Below are positions 37,714 to 48,494 of a stretch of 64,000 nt of DNA, piece by piece. The translations under genes were made by a program, and so were the position numbers. Source of the stretch: Neptunomonas concharum (GTDB lineage Bacteria; Pseudomonadota; Gammaproteobacteria; Pseudomonadales; Balneatricaceae); the NCBI RefSeq assembly GCF_008630635.1, contig NZ_CP043869.1, positions 2,976,501-3,040,500 on the forward strand, written 5' to 3'. Under the pieces are notes generated by a model that was given only the letters and a program-made list of their open reading frames with translations, had not been told where the DNA came from and ran no database searches. Numbering within the stretch: position 1 is the stretch's first letter; every line of letters begins with the position of its first letter.

Positions 37714-38265
37714 TTAATCGGCTGGCTCTGGATTGTATAAATCTGGCACATAACGGCGAATCACATCACTATCTTGTGCCCATGTACGACAGGTATTCAG
37801 CATTATCTTAGAGCCTGCAGTCATCACATCTTCCTCCATACTTGGCCATAAGCTTTGTACAGTGGTCGTTGCCAAAACAGGTAATAACTCATGGAGATGG
37901 GTACACCCTTGCGCACCTCCCACCAGATCCTTAGCTTTTCGCTGCCACCCCGGGCCTATGCGAGTTCCTTCGAGTCTTTTAAAAATATGAACTGCACCAG
38001 GACACATGGTGAAGGGGGACTCATCAATCACCGCTTCAACTTCATGGATTAATAAGGTTCTGTCCAGCGTTAGACGCAATTTCATATCATGAAATGCCTC
38101 GCCCGATGCAACATAGCCACCCCTTTCGGGATTATCTACCGTTTCAGACTTTACGTCCGTCATGCGCGCTTCAATATCCCACAGGCCATCTTCACGTTCA
38201 TAACCGTCGGCTATAATTGTGCGACGGTGGGCGTGCCGTCGCCGGGTAGGTTTGCTTAGGGACAT
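37714..38265 (-). CDS. DUF2889 protein
   Basis: 183 residues, soluble. The signature RRTIIADGYEREDGLWDIEA and the later CPGAVHIFKRLEG and AQGCTHLHELL with Cys and His residues match DUF2889, a family of unknown function. The Cys/His residues (about 98, 118, 121, 123) could form a metal or catalytic site. It starts 9 bp after the fadD stop and ends 22 bp before the nitronate monooxygenase gene, so it is cotranscribed with both. A role in acyl-CoA metabolism is inferred from context only. Confidence 0.88.
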   Translation of the reverse strand: MSLSKPTRRRHAHRRTIIADGYEREDGLWDIEARMTDVKSETVDNPERGGYVASGEAFHDMKLRLTLDRTLLIHEVEAVIDESPFTMCPGAVHIFKRLEGTRIGPGWQRKAKDLVGGAQGCTHLHELLPVLATTTVQSLWPSMEEDVMTAGSKIMLNTCRTWAQDSDVIRRYVPDLYNPEPAD

Positions 38266-38274
38266 AAGCTATCC

Positions 38275-39936
38275 TCATGCCGCATGTGACGTATCATCAT
38301 CTTTCAACATACGTCTTAGCACTTTGCCTACATTGGATTTAGGTAGATCTTCAACAAAGGTGACGGTCTTCGGCACTTTGTAATTGGTCAAATGTTCTTT
38401 ACACCACTTGATGATCTCTTTTTCGGTAAGCTCAGCATCTTTTCGCACAACAAATAACTTCGGCACTTCACCACTGCGCTCATCTTTGATACCAATCGCA
38501 GCACACTCCATCACACCTGGATGGGAGGTCACAACGTCTTCAATCTCGTTCGGATAGACGTTGAACCCGGAGACAATGATCAAGTCTTTAGCGCGATCAA
38601 CAATACGTAGCCGACCATCTTCCTCCTGAACAGCTACATCCCCGGTAATGAGATAACCATCATCTGTAAAACAGGCGTTCGTTTCGCGCTCTCGCTGCCA
38701 GTAGCCTTTCATGACCTGCGGACCTTTCACGCACAGCTCACCTGGTGTGCCAATCGGCGCCTCCTCTCCTGTGGTATCAATAATACGCACATCCGTTGCT
38801 TTGAGTGGCCAACCAATGGTTCCTATGGATACTTCGCCGGGCGGGTTGATGGCCACAGCCGGCGAGGTCTCTGTTAGTCCGTAACCTTCCATAATTTCGC
38901 AACCTGTCACCTCTTTCCATTGGTTAGCGGCTGCATGGGTTAGCGCCATGCCTCCAGAGATGGTGATTTTCATGTTGCTAAAATCGAGCGCACGGAAACT
39001 TTCTTGGTTGCACAGTGCGACAAAAAGCGTATTAAGCCCCATGAATCCAGACATATTCCAACGCTTAAGTTCTTTTATAAAACCGGCAATATCCCGTGGA
39101 TTTGCGATCAACACACTGTGACCGCCCTCTTCCATAATGATTAGCGAGAGGGTGAAGGCATAGATATGATAAAGCGGTAGCGGCGAAATGGCCGTCTCTG
39201 CCCAGCCTGCTTCAGCGCGGCTGATAAGCTCGCTTCCTTGGAGCATGTTGGAGACCAAATTACCGTGCGTCAATACGGCACCTTTAGAAACGCCGGTCGT
39301 ACCTCCGGTATATTGCAGTACTGCGGTATCTTCTGTACGTACGCTTACCGGTGCTGGTTTCTCTCCCATATATGCCATCAACGCTTGGCGTAGCGATTTC
39401 TCCATGGGGAGATTGTAGTCAGGTTCCATCTTCTTGATGTATTTAATGGCCGTATTGAGCAGGGTGCGTTTTAAGAACCCATGCAAGTCTCCAACCTGAG
39501 TCACAAAAATATGTTTAACGTCAGTTTTATCAATAATACGCTCAGCATTGTGCGCCATACTTGCGTGTATCACTAACGCTTTGGCACCGGAGTCTTTAAA
39601 CTGGTGTTCTAGCTCCCGCGGGGTATAAAGCGGGTTGGTGTTCACAACCACTAGTCCCGCTCGCAAAGCGCCAAACAGAACAACCGGATATTGGATCAGG
39701 TTAGGTAGTTGAATCGCCAAACGGTCTCCGGGTTTAAGATCCGTTTCTTTTTGTAGATAAACTGCAAACGCGTCCGCTAACTGGTCCAGTTCACCATAGG
39801 AGAGCGTCCTCCCAAAGCTGGTAAATGCGGGTTTGTCTGCATAAACCCGACAATGTCTTGCGACAACATCAAGTACGGTCTGGTAGCCATGAGGATTCAG
39901 TTCATCTGGGATCCAAGTCCCGCGCGGGTGATCCAT
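38275..39936 (-). CDS. fadD: Long-chain fatty-acid-CoA ligase
   Basis: 553 residues, similar to E. coli FadD. The AMP-binding motif YTGGTTGVSKGAVLTH is near 210, the acyl-adenylate segments EGYGLTETSPA and TGDVA follow, and the fatty-acyl-CoA synthetase signature is near DRAKDLIIVSGFNVYPNEIE. The catalytic Lys lies near the C-terminus in KSNVGKVLRRML. It activates exogenous fatty acids with ATP and CoA at the inner membrane. It is the first gene of a four-gene operon with DUF2889, nitronate monooxygenase and enoyl-CoA hydratase. Confidence 0.95.
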   Translation of the reverse strand: MDHPRGTWIPDELNPHGYQTVLDVVARHCRVYADKPAFTSFGRTLSYGELDQLADAFAVYLQKETDLKPGDRLAIQLPNLIQYPVVLFGALRAGLVVVNTNPLYTPRELEHQFKDSGAKALVIHASMAHNAERIIDKTDVKHIFVTQVGDLHGFLKRTLLNTAIKYIKKMEPDYNLPMEKSLRQALMAYMGEKPAPVSVRTEDTAVLQYTGGTTGVSKGAVLTHGNLVSNMLQGSELISRAEAGWAETAISPLPLYHIYAFTLSLIIMEEGGHSVLIANPRDIAGFIKELKRWNMSGFMGLNTLFVALCNQESFRALDFSNMKITISGGMALTHAAANQWKEVTGCEIMEGYGLTETSPAVAINPPGEVSIGTIGWPLKATDVRIIDTTGEEAPIGTPGELCVKGPQVMKGYWQRERETNACFTDDGYLITGDVAVQEEDGRLRIVDRAKDLIIVSGFNVYPNEIEDVVTSHPGVMECAAIGIKDERSGEVPKLFVVRKDAELTEKEIIKWCKEHLTNYKVPKTVTFVEDLPKSNVGKVLRRMLKDDDTSHAA

Positions 39937-40031
39937 AGGTTGCCCCCTAAATCATTATTTTTATGAGTGGGCGGATATTATTCCGTTCTCAACAACTTCC
40001 CTACGAAGCTGTCATTATACTGTGAAAATGC

Positions 40032-40057
40032 GGGACGATACCCAAGGGCATTGTCCC
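40032..40057 (-). terminator. Possible terminator after the SCP2 gene
   Basis: GGGACGAT (40032-40039) pairs with ATTGTCCC (40050-40057), with one G-T pair and a CCC-AA-GGG apex. It lies 17 bp after the SCP2 stop on the minus strand. Only a broken T run (GCATTTTCAC) follows. Confidence 0.4.
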
Positions 40058-40073
40058 TAAAGCGCTCAGCCTG

Positions 40074-40391
40074 TTACGCAAAAGGAAACAAGGCAGTCAG
40101 GCGTGTTGCTAGCATGATGTCACCGTCAGCACGAATTCGCCCCGTCATAAACGCTTGCATGCCATCCGTTTCACCAGACAGCACTTCTTGCAACGTAGCT
40201 GAATCCATAGACAGGGTAACGCTCGGCTCATCATGTTCACCTTGAGCAACATCACATGTCCCATCATTGATAGCCACATAGTAAGGCTCACCATCATCAA
40301 GCTGATACTGGAACACGGCATCCAGGCCCGCAGCCGCTTCGCTATTAAAACGGCCTTTCATCTCTTCAAAAACATTGCTCAGATCAGACAT
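40074..40391 (-). CDS. SCP2 sterol-binding domain protein
   Basis: 105 residues from the ATG at 40391, which has GAGG eight bases upstream. The longer frame to 40496 adds a basic segment with no site. The SCP2 fold is recognisable from VFEEMKGRFNSEAAAGLDAVFQYQL, the central YYVAINDGTCDVAQGE and the terminal GRIRADGDIMLATRLTALF. SCP2 domains carry lipids or acyl-CoAs in a hydrophobic tunnel. It lies 118 bp downstream of the acyl-CoA dehydrogenase gene on the same strand and may deliver substrate to it. Confidence 0.88.
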   Translation of the reverse strand: MSDLSNVFEEMKGRFNSEAAAGLDAVFQYQLDDGEPYYVAINDGTCDVAQGEHDEPSVTLSMDSATLQEVLSGETDGMQAFMTGRIRADGDIMLATRLTALFPFA

Positions 40392-40509
40392 GTTACTTAC
40401 CTCGGTTGGGTTGCTCATATGTTGATAACGTTTAGCTTTATAGTTCAGGTATTTTTGGGCAAGCCAGCGGCCTGCCCTATATTTTAAGATGCGCACTTTG
40501 CTCTCTCAC

Positions 40510-42303
40510 TTAGAATACAAAATGCTCAACATCCATATCCATCAGATTTGCTGCACCTGATTGCATGATCTCTACATGCCCACGGGTACGGGGCAAAATT
40601 CGTTGGAAATAGAAATTTGCCGTTGTGACTTTTGCTTTGTAGAAAGCTTCTTCATCTGTACCCGCGGCAACAGCGTTCTGCGCTTTAGCCGCCATACGCG
40701 CCCAGAAGTAGGCCAATGACACATAGCCTGAGTACATCAGATAATCGACAGCAGCAGCACCTACCTCTTCACGATCCTGCATGGCTTTCATGCCAATTTT
40801 CATCGTCAGCTCACCCCATTCTTGGTTCAGTTTAGCTAACGGTTCGATGAATGGTTTCATCTGTTCATCTTCAGCATGGGCTTTACAGAATTTGTGCACA
40901 ATTTTTGTAAAGCCTTTCAAGGACTCGCCTTGGCTCATCAGGACTTTTCGACCTAACAAATCCAGTGCTTGGATCTGGGTTGTGCCTTCATAGAGCATGG
41001 AGATACGCGCATCGCGAACATTCTGCTCCATTCCCCATTCGGCGATAAAACCGTGTCCTCCAAAGACTTGAACACCGTGATTTGCTGATTCAAAACCCAC
41101 TTCGGTTAAAAATGCTTTAGCAATCGGTGTTAAGAACGCCAATAAAGCATCCGCTTCAGCTTTTTCTTCATCACTTGCCAGTTTAACTTTATCGACCAAT
41201 TGCGCACAGAAGTAGATCAGTGCTCGACCACCTTCAGCAAAAGCTTTCTGAGTTAATAGCATGTTGCGCACAGCGGGGTGAACAATGATCGGATCCGCAG
41301 CGCCTTCGGGGTTTTTAGGGCCTGTCAGTGAACGCATCTGCAAGCGCTCTTTGGCGTAAACTAGTGAGTTTTGAAAACCCCACTCAGCATGAGCCAAGCC
41401 TTGTAGCGCTGTACCTAGTCGAGCCGTATTCATAAAGGTGAACATGCAGTTCAGGCCTTTGTTTGGCGGGCCAATTAAGTAACCGGTAGCGGCATCAAAA
41501 TTCATCACACAGGTAGCGTTACCATGAATACCCATCTTGTGCTCAAGAGATCCACACGCCACACCATTTCGCGCACCAATGCCATCACCTTCGGGCATAA
41601 ACTTTGGCACGATAAATAAAGAGATACCTTTGGTACCAGCCGGCGCATCCGGCAATCGAGCCAAGACAATATGGATTATATTATCTGCCATATCGTGCTC
41701 ACCGGCTGAGATAAAGATCTTCGTTCCAGTAATTTTGTAGCTACCATCTGCTTGAGGTTCGGCTTTAGTGCGAAGCATCCCCAAATCCGTACCACAGTGA
41801 GGCTCTGTCAAACACATGGTGCCCGTCCACTCACCGCTTACCAATTTGGTTAAGTAGGTGTGTTTTTGCTCATCAGTGCCGTGTTCGCTCAGTGTATTCA
41901 TCGCACCGTGACTCAAGCCTGGATACATACCCCATGACCAGTTAGCCGTACCTACCATCTCACTGATGACGGTACCAATGGACTCAGGCAATCCTTGGCC
42001 ACCATGGGCAGGATCATGCGCCAGTGAAGGCCATCCACCTTCAACATACTGCTGATAAGCTTCTTTAAAGCCGGTTGGCGTAGTCACTTCGCCATCATTA
42101 AACTGACAGCCTTCACGATCACCTACTTGATTTAGGGGGGCTAATACACGCTCAGAAAACTTTGCGCCCTCTTCAAGGATAGCGCTGATCATATCTGGCG
42201 TTGCATCTTCGCAACCGGGGAGTGATGCATAGTGTTTATCTGATTCCAACACTTCATTCATCACGAACTGAATATCACGTAGAGGCGCTTTATAATCTGG
42301 CAT
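40510..42303 (-). CDS. Acyl-CoA dehydrogenase with C-terminal extension (DmdC-like)
   Basis: 597 residues from the ATG at 42303 (GAGGAAG upstream). The order is N-terminal helical domain, middle FAD domain (MCLTEPHCGTDLGMLRTKA, KIFISAGEHD), C-terminal domain with the arginine-rich NVRDARISMLYEGTTQIQALDLLGRK, and an extra C-terminal 'Acyl-CoA_dh_C' region of about 130 residues. The catalytic Glu should be in the YEGTTQIQ segment. This layout is shared by long/medium-chain enzymes and 3-methylmercaptopropionyl-CoA dehydrogenase (DmdC) of DMSP-degrading marine bacteria. No dmdA, B or D is in the window, so general fatty-acid use is more likely. Confidence 0.92.
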   Translation of the reverse strand: MPDYKAPLRDIQFVMNEVLESDKHYASLPGCEDATPDMISAILEEGAKFSERVLAPLNQVGDREGCQFNDGEVTTPTGFKEAYQQYVEGGWPSLAHDPAHGGQGLPESIGTVISEMVGTANWSWGMYPGLSHGAMNTLSEHGTDEQKHTYLTKLVSGEWTGTMCLTEPHCGTDLGMLRTKAEPQADGSYKITGTKIFISAGEHDMADNIIHIVLARLPDAPAGTKGISLFIVPKFMPEGDGIGARNGVACGSLEHKMGIHGNATCVMNFDAATGYLIGPPNKGLNCMFTFMNTARLGTALQGLAHAEWGFQNSLVYAKERLQMRSLTGPKNPEGAADPIIVHPAVRNMLLTQKAFAEGGRALIYFCAQLVDKVKLASDEEKAEADALLAFLTPIAKAFLTEVGFESANHGVQVFGGHGFIAEWGMEQNVRDARISMLYEGTTQIQALDLLGRKVLMSQGESLKGFTKIVHKFCKAHAEDEQMKPFIEPLAKLNQEWGELTMKIGMKAMQDREEVGAAAVDYLMYSGYVSLAYFWARMAAKAQNAVAAGTDEEAFYKAKVTTANFYFQRILPRTRGHVEIMQSGAANLMDMDVEHFVF

Positions 42304-42586
42304 GGCTATCTTCCTCAATTCTTATCATTATCCGCCCGACACATATCATCACTACAGGCGCACATCCGTTATTGGCTGACTGCTAGAATGGACGAAAAGC
42401 CCCACCTCACCAATAACAAAAGATGCCAAGATCACTGGCAAAAAGTGTCATTCCTTTTATTCAAACACAATAACAAGTCGTTCCGTTACCCAAAAATCTG
42501 ACAAAAAACTTCATCAAAACCTTATTTTATGACGCCTGTAATACAGAATAGTTTAAAATTCACGGCAATAACGAAAAGGGGATCAC

Positions 42587-43885
42587 ATGCGAACATTAGT
42601 CATTATTGGATATGTATGGCCTGAACCTCGCTCATCTGCTGCGGGTTATCACATGCTATCCTTTATCGAACTGTTTCTTGAACAGAAATGGCATGTGACT
42701 TTTGCAAGCCCTGCCGCGCTTAGCGAACACCGGGCAGACTTAACCGCGATGGGTGTTAAAGAGGTATCAATCGAGCTGAACTCCGCCTCGTTTGATGATT
42801 GGATCTTGCAGCAGAACCCTGACATCGTCTTATTTGATCGTTTTATGATGGAGGAGCAGTTTGGCTGGCGTGTAGAGCAACAATGCCCCAGCGCGATTCG
42901 GATCTTAGATACAGAAGACCTTCACAGTCTAAGAGATGCACGCCACCAATGGGTCAAACAGCAGCTGAAACATGGCACTTTAGACCTTACTCCCCTCTCC
43001 TCACAGAAAGATCTGTATGAGCGTATGAGCGAGACCGACTTATCCCAACGAGAGATTGCATCTATTTATCGTTGCGATCTAACCTTGATGATCTCTGACT
43101 TTGAAATACAGTTACTGACACAAGCGTTTACAGTACCCGATAACTTGCTTATCCACTGTCCCTTTATGTTGCCGAGCTTATCCACGAATCAAACCGGAAG
43201 ACTGCCCGCGTTCTCGGAGCGCCAACACTTCATTAGTATTGGCAATTTTCGTCACGCACCAAATTGGGATGCCGTACTCTGGCTCAAACAACAAATCTGG
43301 CCATTAATCCGCAAACAATTGCCCGATGCCGAATTGCATGTCTATGGCGCTTATCCACCCCCCAAAGCTACAGCGTTGGATAACGCCAGAGAAGGTTTTA
43401 TCGTTGAAGGCTGGGCAGACGATGCCCATAGTGTTATGCAACATGCTCGAGTGCTATTAGCGCCACTTCGATTCGGTGCCGGTATCAAAGGTAAGTTAGT
43501 GGATGCCATGCGCAACGGAACGCCTTCTATAACAACCTCTATTGGTGTTGAAGGGATGCGGGGGAAGTCTCAACACTGGGGGGGAGTCTGCACAGATAAC
43601 GCTGAAACCTTCGCGACAGAAGCCATTAATCTCTATACACAAGAGCCGCTCTGGATGGCGTCACAAGCCAGTGGATACACACTGCTAACAGAGCGCTATA
43701 ACAAACAGGATATTCAGCCACGCTTACTTCAACGTATTCTTCCTTTACTTGAGCCGGAGCAACTCAAAGTACATCGACGCCGCAATTTCACCGGACTGAT
43801 GCTACGCCACCACCACCAAAAAAGTACGAAGTATATGGCGCAATGGATTGAGGCAAAGAATAAATCCAGCCCTCATAAAAGCTAA
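42587..43885 (+). CDS. GT-B family glycosyltransferase (group 1/4-like)
   Basis: 432 residues with two Rossmann-like domains. The N-terminal acceptor domain includes SSAAGYHMLSFIELFL and DIVLFDRFMMEEQFG. The C-terminal donor domain has FISIGNFRHAPNWDAVLWL, the helix ending PDAELHVYGAYPP and APLRFGAGIKGKLVDAM, the motif in which the EX7E-type donor contacts occur. The last 30 residues are strongly basic. It is an isolated gene with no other envelope sugar genes around it, so the acceptor (lipid, protein, polysaccharide) is unknown. Confidence 0.85.
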   Translation: MRTLVIIGYVWPEPRSSAAGYHMLSFIELFLEQKWHVTFASPAALSEHRADLTAMGVKEVSIELNSASFDDWILQQNPDIVLFDRFMMEEQFGWRVEQQCPSAIRILDTEDLHSLRDARHQWVKQQLKHGTLDLTPLSSQKDLYERMSETDLSQREIASIYRCDLTLMISDFEIQLLTQAFTVPDNLLIHCPFMLPSLSTNQTGRLPAFSERQHFISIGNFRHAPNWDAVLWLKQQIWPLIRKQLPDAELHVYGAYPPPKATALDNAREGFIVEGWADDAHSVMQHARVLLAPLRFGAGIKGKLVDAMRNGTPSITTSIGVEGMRGKSQHWGGVCTDNAETFATEAINLYTQEPLWMASQASGYTLLTERYNKQDIQPRLLQRILPLLEPEQLKVHRRRNFTGLMLRHHHQKSTKYMAQWIEAKNKSSPHKS

Positions 43886-43968
43886 GGAAACGTCTATACT
43901 GCATTGCATCGCTTGGTTACCTCCTAAGCCTTCTAACGAAAAATGAACACCTACAGCCCAAGAGACAT

Positions 43969-45441
43969 ATGATGCAGACGCTAATGCTCAGAACATCTTT
44001 TCACTATTTCATAGCCCTTGTTCTCTTCTCGTTTTATGGTGTTCAAGTCTGCCCTTTTCTTGATTCCCTAACGACCGGGCAACTGATTACCCCCATAGCT
44101 ATTTCTTTCATCATTATGTGGGTTCTCCGTAAGCAGATAGAGAAGGCTCTTGCGCAACAATCTCCTAAACGACAAGTTAAGTCTCAGTTTATTGCCGACT
44201 TCTCTCTGTTCTTAACATTCGGTGTTTTGATTGCTTTATACAACTTCCTCGCTCACAACTTCCCAATGGAAAGTAGTAGTAAAGTCCTGATAGGTATGAG
44301 CGTACTTGGCTTTTTTATATCCTGTGAGCAAGCGCTGTATCGTGAGTACAGGCTCGCCGAACAACTACGACAAACAAAGCAGCATTTAGAACCCGATGAA
44401 AACCCTTACCCCTTAACGCAAAAATTTGTCTGGTTTGCCACCGCCTGCGCAGTATCAGTTGTCGGGGTAGTTTTTTTAGTCATCAGCAAAGATCTAGAGT
44501 GGCTGATACATACAGGTGAAAGCGTTTCATTAGAAACAGCACGCAAGTACATTCTAGGGGAAATCGTATTTGTTGTAGCCGTGATGATGTTTTATATACT
44601 CGCCATTATTATCAGCTACTCTCGTAATCTAAAGCTGTTTATTAGTGCTGAAAATCATGCGTTAGCTCTGGTATCTCAAGGCAATCTTTGTGCTCAAGTT
44701 CCCGTGACCAGCAATGATGAGTTTGGCCTAATGGCCATGCATACCAACGGGATGATAAAAGCGTTAGCAAAACAAACTGAAGAGTTGAGCCTAACACGGG
44801 ATGCAAGCATTCTCGGCCTAGCCAGCCTAGCTGAAACCCGTGACAATGAAACTGGGGCACATATTTTACGTACCCAAAACTATGTACGAGTATTAGCTGA
44901 ACACCTCAGCCTGCAGAAAAAATACCGCCCCCAATTAAACGCCGAAACCATTGATCTACTCTATAAATCAGCCCCACTTCATGACGTAGGTAAAGTGGGT
45001 ATTCCTGATAGTATTTTGCTCAAGCCGGGTAAACTAACAGATGAAGAGTTCAATGTTATGAAATCCCATGCGCAGATTGGAGCCGATGCTCTGCAAGTGG
45101 CTGAAGATCAGCTAGGTAGCAACTCTTTCCTTAGAATCGCACGTGAAATCAGCCTAACTCATCATGAAAAGTGGGATGGCAGTGGTTACCCCGTTGGCTT
45201 AAAAGCAGAGAACATACCACTTTCCGGACGCCTTATGGCACTGGCCGATGTTTATGACGCCTTAAGATCTAAACGTGTGTATAAACCCGCATTCAGTCAT
45301 GAAAAAGCTAAAGAGATTATCCTTGAAGGGCGAGGTAGTCATTTTGATCCTGCCATTGTGGATGCTTTTTTATCTCTGGAGGGTGTGTTTATTGATATTG
45401 CAGAAACCTATCAAGACGCGCATCCACAGGAGTCAACTTAG
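43969..45441 (+). CDS. Membrane HD-GYP cyclic-di-GMP phosphodiesterase
   Basis: 490 residues. About six membrane helices occur in the first 220 residues (pairs near 10-50, 70-115, 150-215). A HAMP-like linker (about 222-275) and an HD-GYP domain (285-480) follow, with HDVGKVGIPD, LTHHEKWDGSGYP and LADVYDALRSKR. The HD and GYP residues are intact, so it should hydrolyse c-di-GMP to GMP or pGpG. There is no separate periplasmic domain of size, so the membrane region itself may sense the signal. It overlaps the convergent LysR gene by 9 bp. Confidence 0.93.
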   Translation: MMQTLMLRTSFHYFIALVLFSFYGVQVCPFLDSLTTGQLITPIAISFIIMWVLRKQIEKALAQQSPKRQVKSQFIADFSLFLTFGVLIALYNFLAHNFPMESSSKVLIGMSVLGFFISCEQALYREYRLAEQLRQTKQHLEPDENPYPLTQKFVWFATACAVSVVGVVFLVISKDLEWLIHTGESVSLETARKYILGEIVFVVAVMMFYILAIIISYSRNLKLFISAENHALALVSQGNLCAQVPVTSNDEFGLMAMHTNGMIKALAKQTEELSLTRDASILGLASLAETRDNETGAHILRTQNYVRVLAEHLSLQKKYRPQLNAETIDLLYKSAPLHDVGKVGIPDSILLKPGKLTDEEFNVMKSHAQIGADALQVAEDQLGSNSFLRIAREISLTHHEKWDGSGYPVGLKAENIPLSGRLMALADVYDALRSKRVYKPAFSHEKAKEIILEGRGSHFDPAIVDAFLSLEGVFIDIAETYQDAHPQEST

Positions 45442-46302
45442 TCGCTCGCCGAGAAAATCCACCAATCGGCGAATTTTTGAAGAGAGGTGCTTACTCTTAG
45501 GATAGAGCGCCCAAATACCTTCATCCGTTGTCTGAAAGCTCTGCAACACAACGCTTAACTGCCCGTTATTGATATACTCCTGCACGTAATAATCCGGAAG
45601 CTGCACAACACCCAATCCCTTAAGCGCAGCATCTAGCAGGGCAACCCCACTATTAAAATGGATTTTACCGCTTACTTTAATATTACGCTCCTGCCCTTTC
45701 TCCTGAAACCGCCAGTATTCCAAGGAGCCTTGCAAACAGTTATGCCTATTTAGCTCTGATATCAGATGAGGCTCGCCATTTGCTGAGATATAAGCAGGCG
45801 ATGCACAAACATATTGACGACGAGAGCCAAGCCGCTTCGCCACCAGCGTTGAGTCCTCAAGCCGTCCTAAACGGATCGCAACATCGAAACCACCGTCAAT
45901 CAGATCAATTTTTTGATTGGTGAAAACGCAATGGAGTTCGATCTCTGGATATTGCGCTACAAAATCATTCAGAATCGGTGCTATCTTCGTTTCACCATAG
46001 GTGTTCGGTGCAGTCATTTTTATTTTGCCGCTCGGTGTACTCTGCAAATTACTGACAGCTCGCTCTGCATCCGCCAGACCATCTAATACTTGCCGGCCAT
46101 ATTGATAATAAAGCTGTCCGGCTTCTGTCACCGATACTTTTCGTGTGGTTCTGTGCAATAGCTGGCAAGCAAGCCGTTTCTCCAAGGCACTGACTTGGCG
46201 GCTTACTTGCGCAACCGATATTTCTAACCGTTGAGCGGCCCCTGTGAAGCTACCTGACTCAACAACCGCCACAAACTCCGTTACACCTTCCCAACCCAAC
46301 AT
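45433..46302 (-). CDS. LysR family regulator
   Basis: 289 residues. The N-terminal winged HTH (FVAVVESGSFTGAAQRLEISVAQVSRQVSALEKRL) precedes a periplasmic-binding-protein-like effector domain. It resembles the CrgA/DsdC-like subgroup (RKVSVTEAGQLYYQYGRQVL). It is divergent from the formaldehyde dehydrogenase gene with a 108-bp spacer, so it is the probable regulator of frmA-fghA. Confidence 0.92.
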   Translation of the reverse strand: MLGWEGVTEFVAVVESGSFTGAAQRLEISVAQVSRQVSALEKRLACQLLHRTTRKVSVTEAGQLYYQYGRQVLDGLADAERAVSNLQSTPSGKIKMTAPNTYGETKIAPILNDFVAQYPEIELHCVFTNQKIDLIDGGFDVAIRLGRLEDSTLVAKRLGSRRQYVCASPAYISANGEPHLISELNRHNCLQGSLEYWRFQEKGQERNIKVSGKIHFNSGVALLDAALKGLGVVQLPDYYVQEYINNGQLSVVLQSFQTTDEGIWALYPKSKHLSSKIRRLVDFLGERLS

Positions 46303-46383
46303 TATTACTATCCTGCAAAAGTAATTTACATATTAGATAGATTATCACCTCATTAGAAACAACTACAATAAACCCACCAATGA

Positions 46384-47541
<1,158 letters not shown>

Positions 47542-47554
47542 ACTGACCTGACTA

Positions 47555-47577
47555 AGCCTCCTTCACGTGAGGAGGCT
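47555..47577 (+). repeat. Intercistronic hairpin between frmA and fghA
   Basis: AGCCTCCT (47555-47562) and AGGAGGCT (47570-47577) are perfect 8-base arms with a 7-base loop containing CACGTG. There is no T-tract. It ends 3 bases before the GAGGAG ribosome site of fghA. It could stabilise or process the mRNA between the two cistrons. Confidence 0.6.
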
Positions 47578-47591
47578 AGCGAGGAGCTTTC

Positions 47592-48434
47592 GTGAATATT
47601 GAAAACCTAAGTCAGAATAAAAGCTTTGACGGCTGGCACAAGCAATATCGTCATCACTCATCACGTCTCAACTGCGATATGCGCTTTGCCATTTATCTGC
47701 CACCACAAGCTACCGCGGACAATATAGTACCTGTTCTGTATTGGCTATCCGGCCTTACATGTACCGATGAGAACTTTATGCAAAAAGCTGGCGCACAAAA
47801 AATCGCGGCCGAGCTAGGTATTGCCATCGTTGCCCCAGACACTAGCCCCAGAGGCGAAGGCGTAGCCGATGATTCAGGCTATGACTTAGGGATGGGTGCA
47901 GGTTTCTATGTGAATGCGACAGAAGCACCTTGGCGTGATCATTATCAGATGTATGACTACATTGTGACGGAACTACCCGACCTGATTGAATCCCTGTTCC
48001 CTGTCACAACACAGCGGGCCATTGCAGGCCATTCGATGGGCGGCCATGGTGCATTAACCATTGCCCTCAAAAACCCAGACCGCTACTGCTCTGTCTCAGC
48101 CTTCAGCCCAATCTGCAATCCAAGCAACTGCCCTTGGGGAGAAAAAGCATTTTCTGCTTACTTAGGAAAAGATAGAGAGGCGTGGAAACAATATGATGCC
48201 TGTGAGTTGATGGAGCAAGCAACTCAACCGTTACCCGCACTGGTAGACCAAGGCAGCGCAGATAACTTCTTAACAGAGCAACTGATGCCAGACAGGCTAG
48301 AGTCCGCTGCCCGTCACATCAACTTTCCTCTTGAAATAAGAATTCAGGAAGGCTATGACCATAGCTATTACTTTATTGCGAGTTTTATTGAGGAACATAT
48401 GAGATTTCATGCTCAGCACTTGTGCGAGCACTGA
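47592..48434 (+). CDS. fghA: S-formylglutathione hydrolase
   Basis: 280 residues with a GTG start and GAGGAG five bases upstream. An esterase D-type alpha/beta hydrolase: [18 protein letters not shown], nucleophile Ser in [12 protein letters not shown], Asp in [10 protein letters not shown] and His in GYDHSYYFI. It hydrolyses S-formylglutathione to formate and glutathione, the second step after FrmA. Confidence 0.96.
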   Translation: MNIENLSQNKSFDGWHKQYRHHSSRLNCDMRFAIYLPPQATADNIVPVLYWLSGLTCTDENFMQKAGAQKIAAELGIAIVAPDTSPRGEGVADDSGYDLGMGAGFYVNATEAPWRDHYQMYDYIVTELPDLIESLFPVTTQRAIAGHSMGGHGALTIALKNPDRYCSVSAFSPICNPSNCPWGEKAFSAYLGKDREAWKQYDACELMEQATQPLPALVDQGSADNFLTEQLMPDRLESAARHINFPLEIRIQEGYDHSYYFIASFIEEHMRFHAQHLCEH

Positions 48435-48452
48435 ATACTAAGCAGCTCAACG

Positions 48453-48477
48453 CAGCGCCGAAAAACGGCGCTGTTTT
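48453..48477 (+). terminator. Terminator of frmA-fghA
   Basis: CAGCGCCG (48453-48460) / CGGCGCTG (48466-48473) around AAAAA, followed by TTTT, 18 bases after the fghA stop. Confidence 0.87.
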
Positions 48478-48494
48478 AATGAGAGGGGCAACCT

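Noticed and set aside
40510-42303. Assignment of the acyl-CoA dehydrogenase as DmdC of the DMSP pathway
   Set aside because: Length and domain order fit, but dmdA, dmdB and dmdD are not in the window and general acyl-CoA dehydrogenases share the layout.
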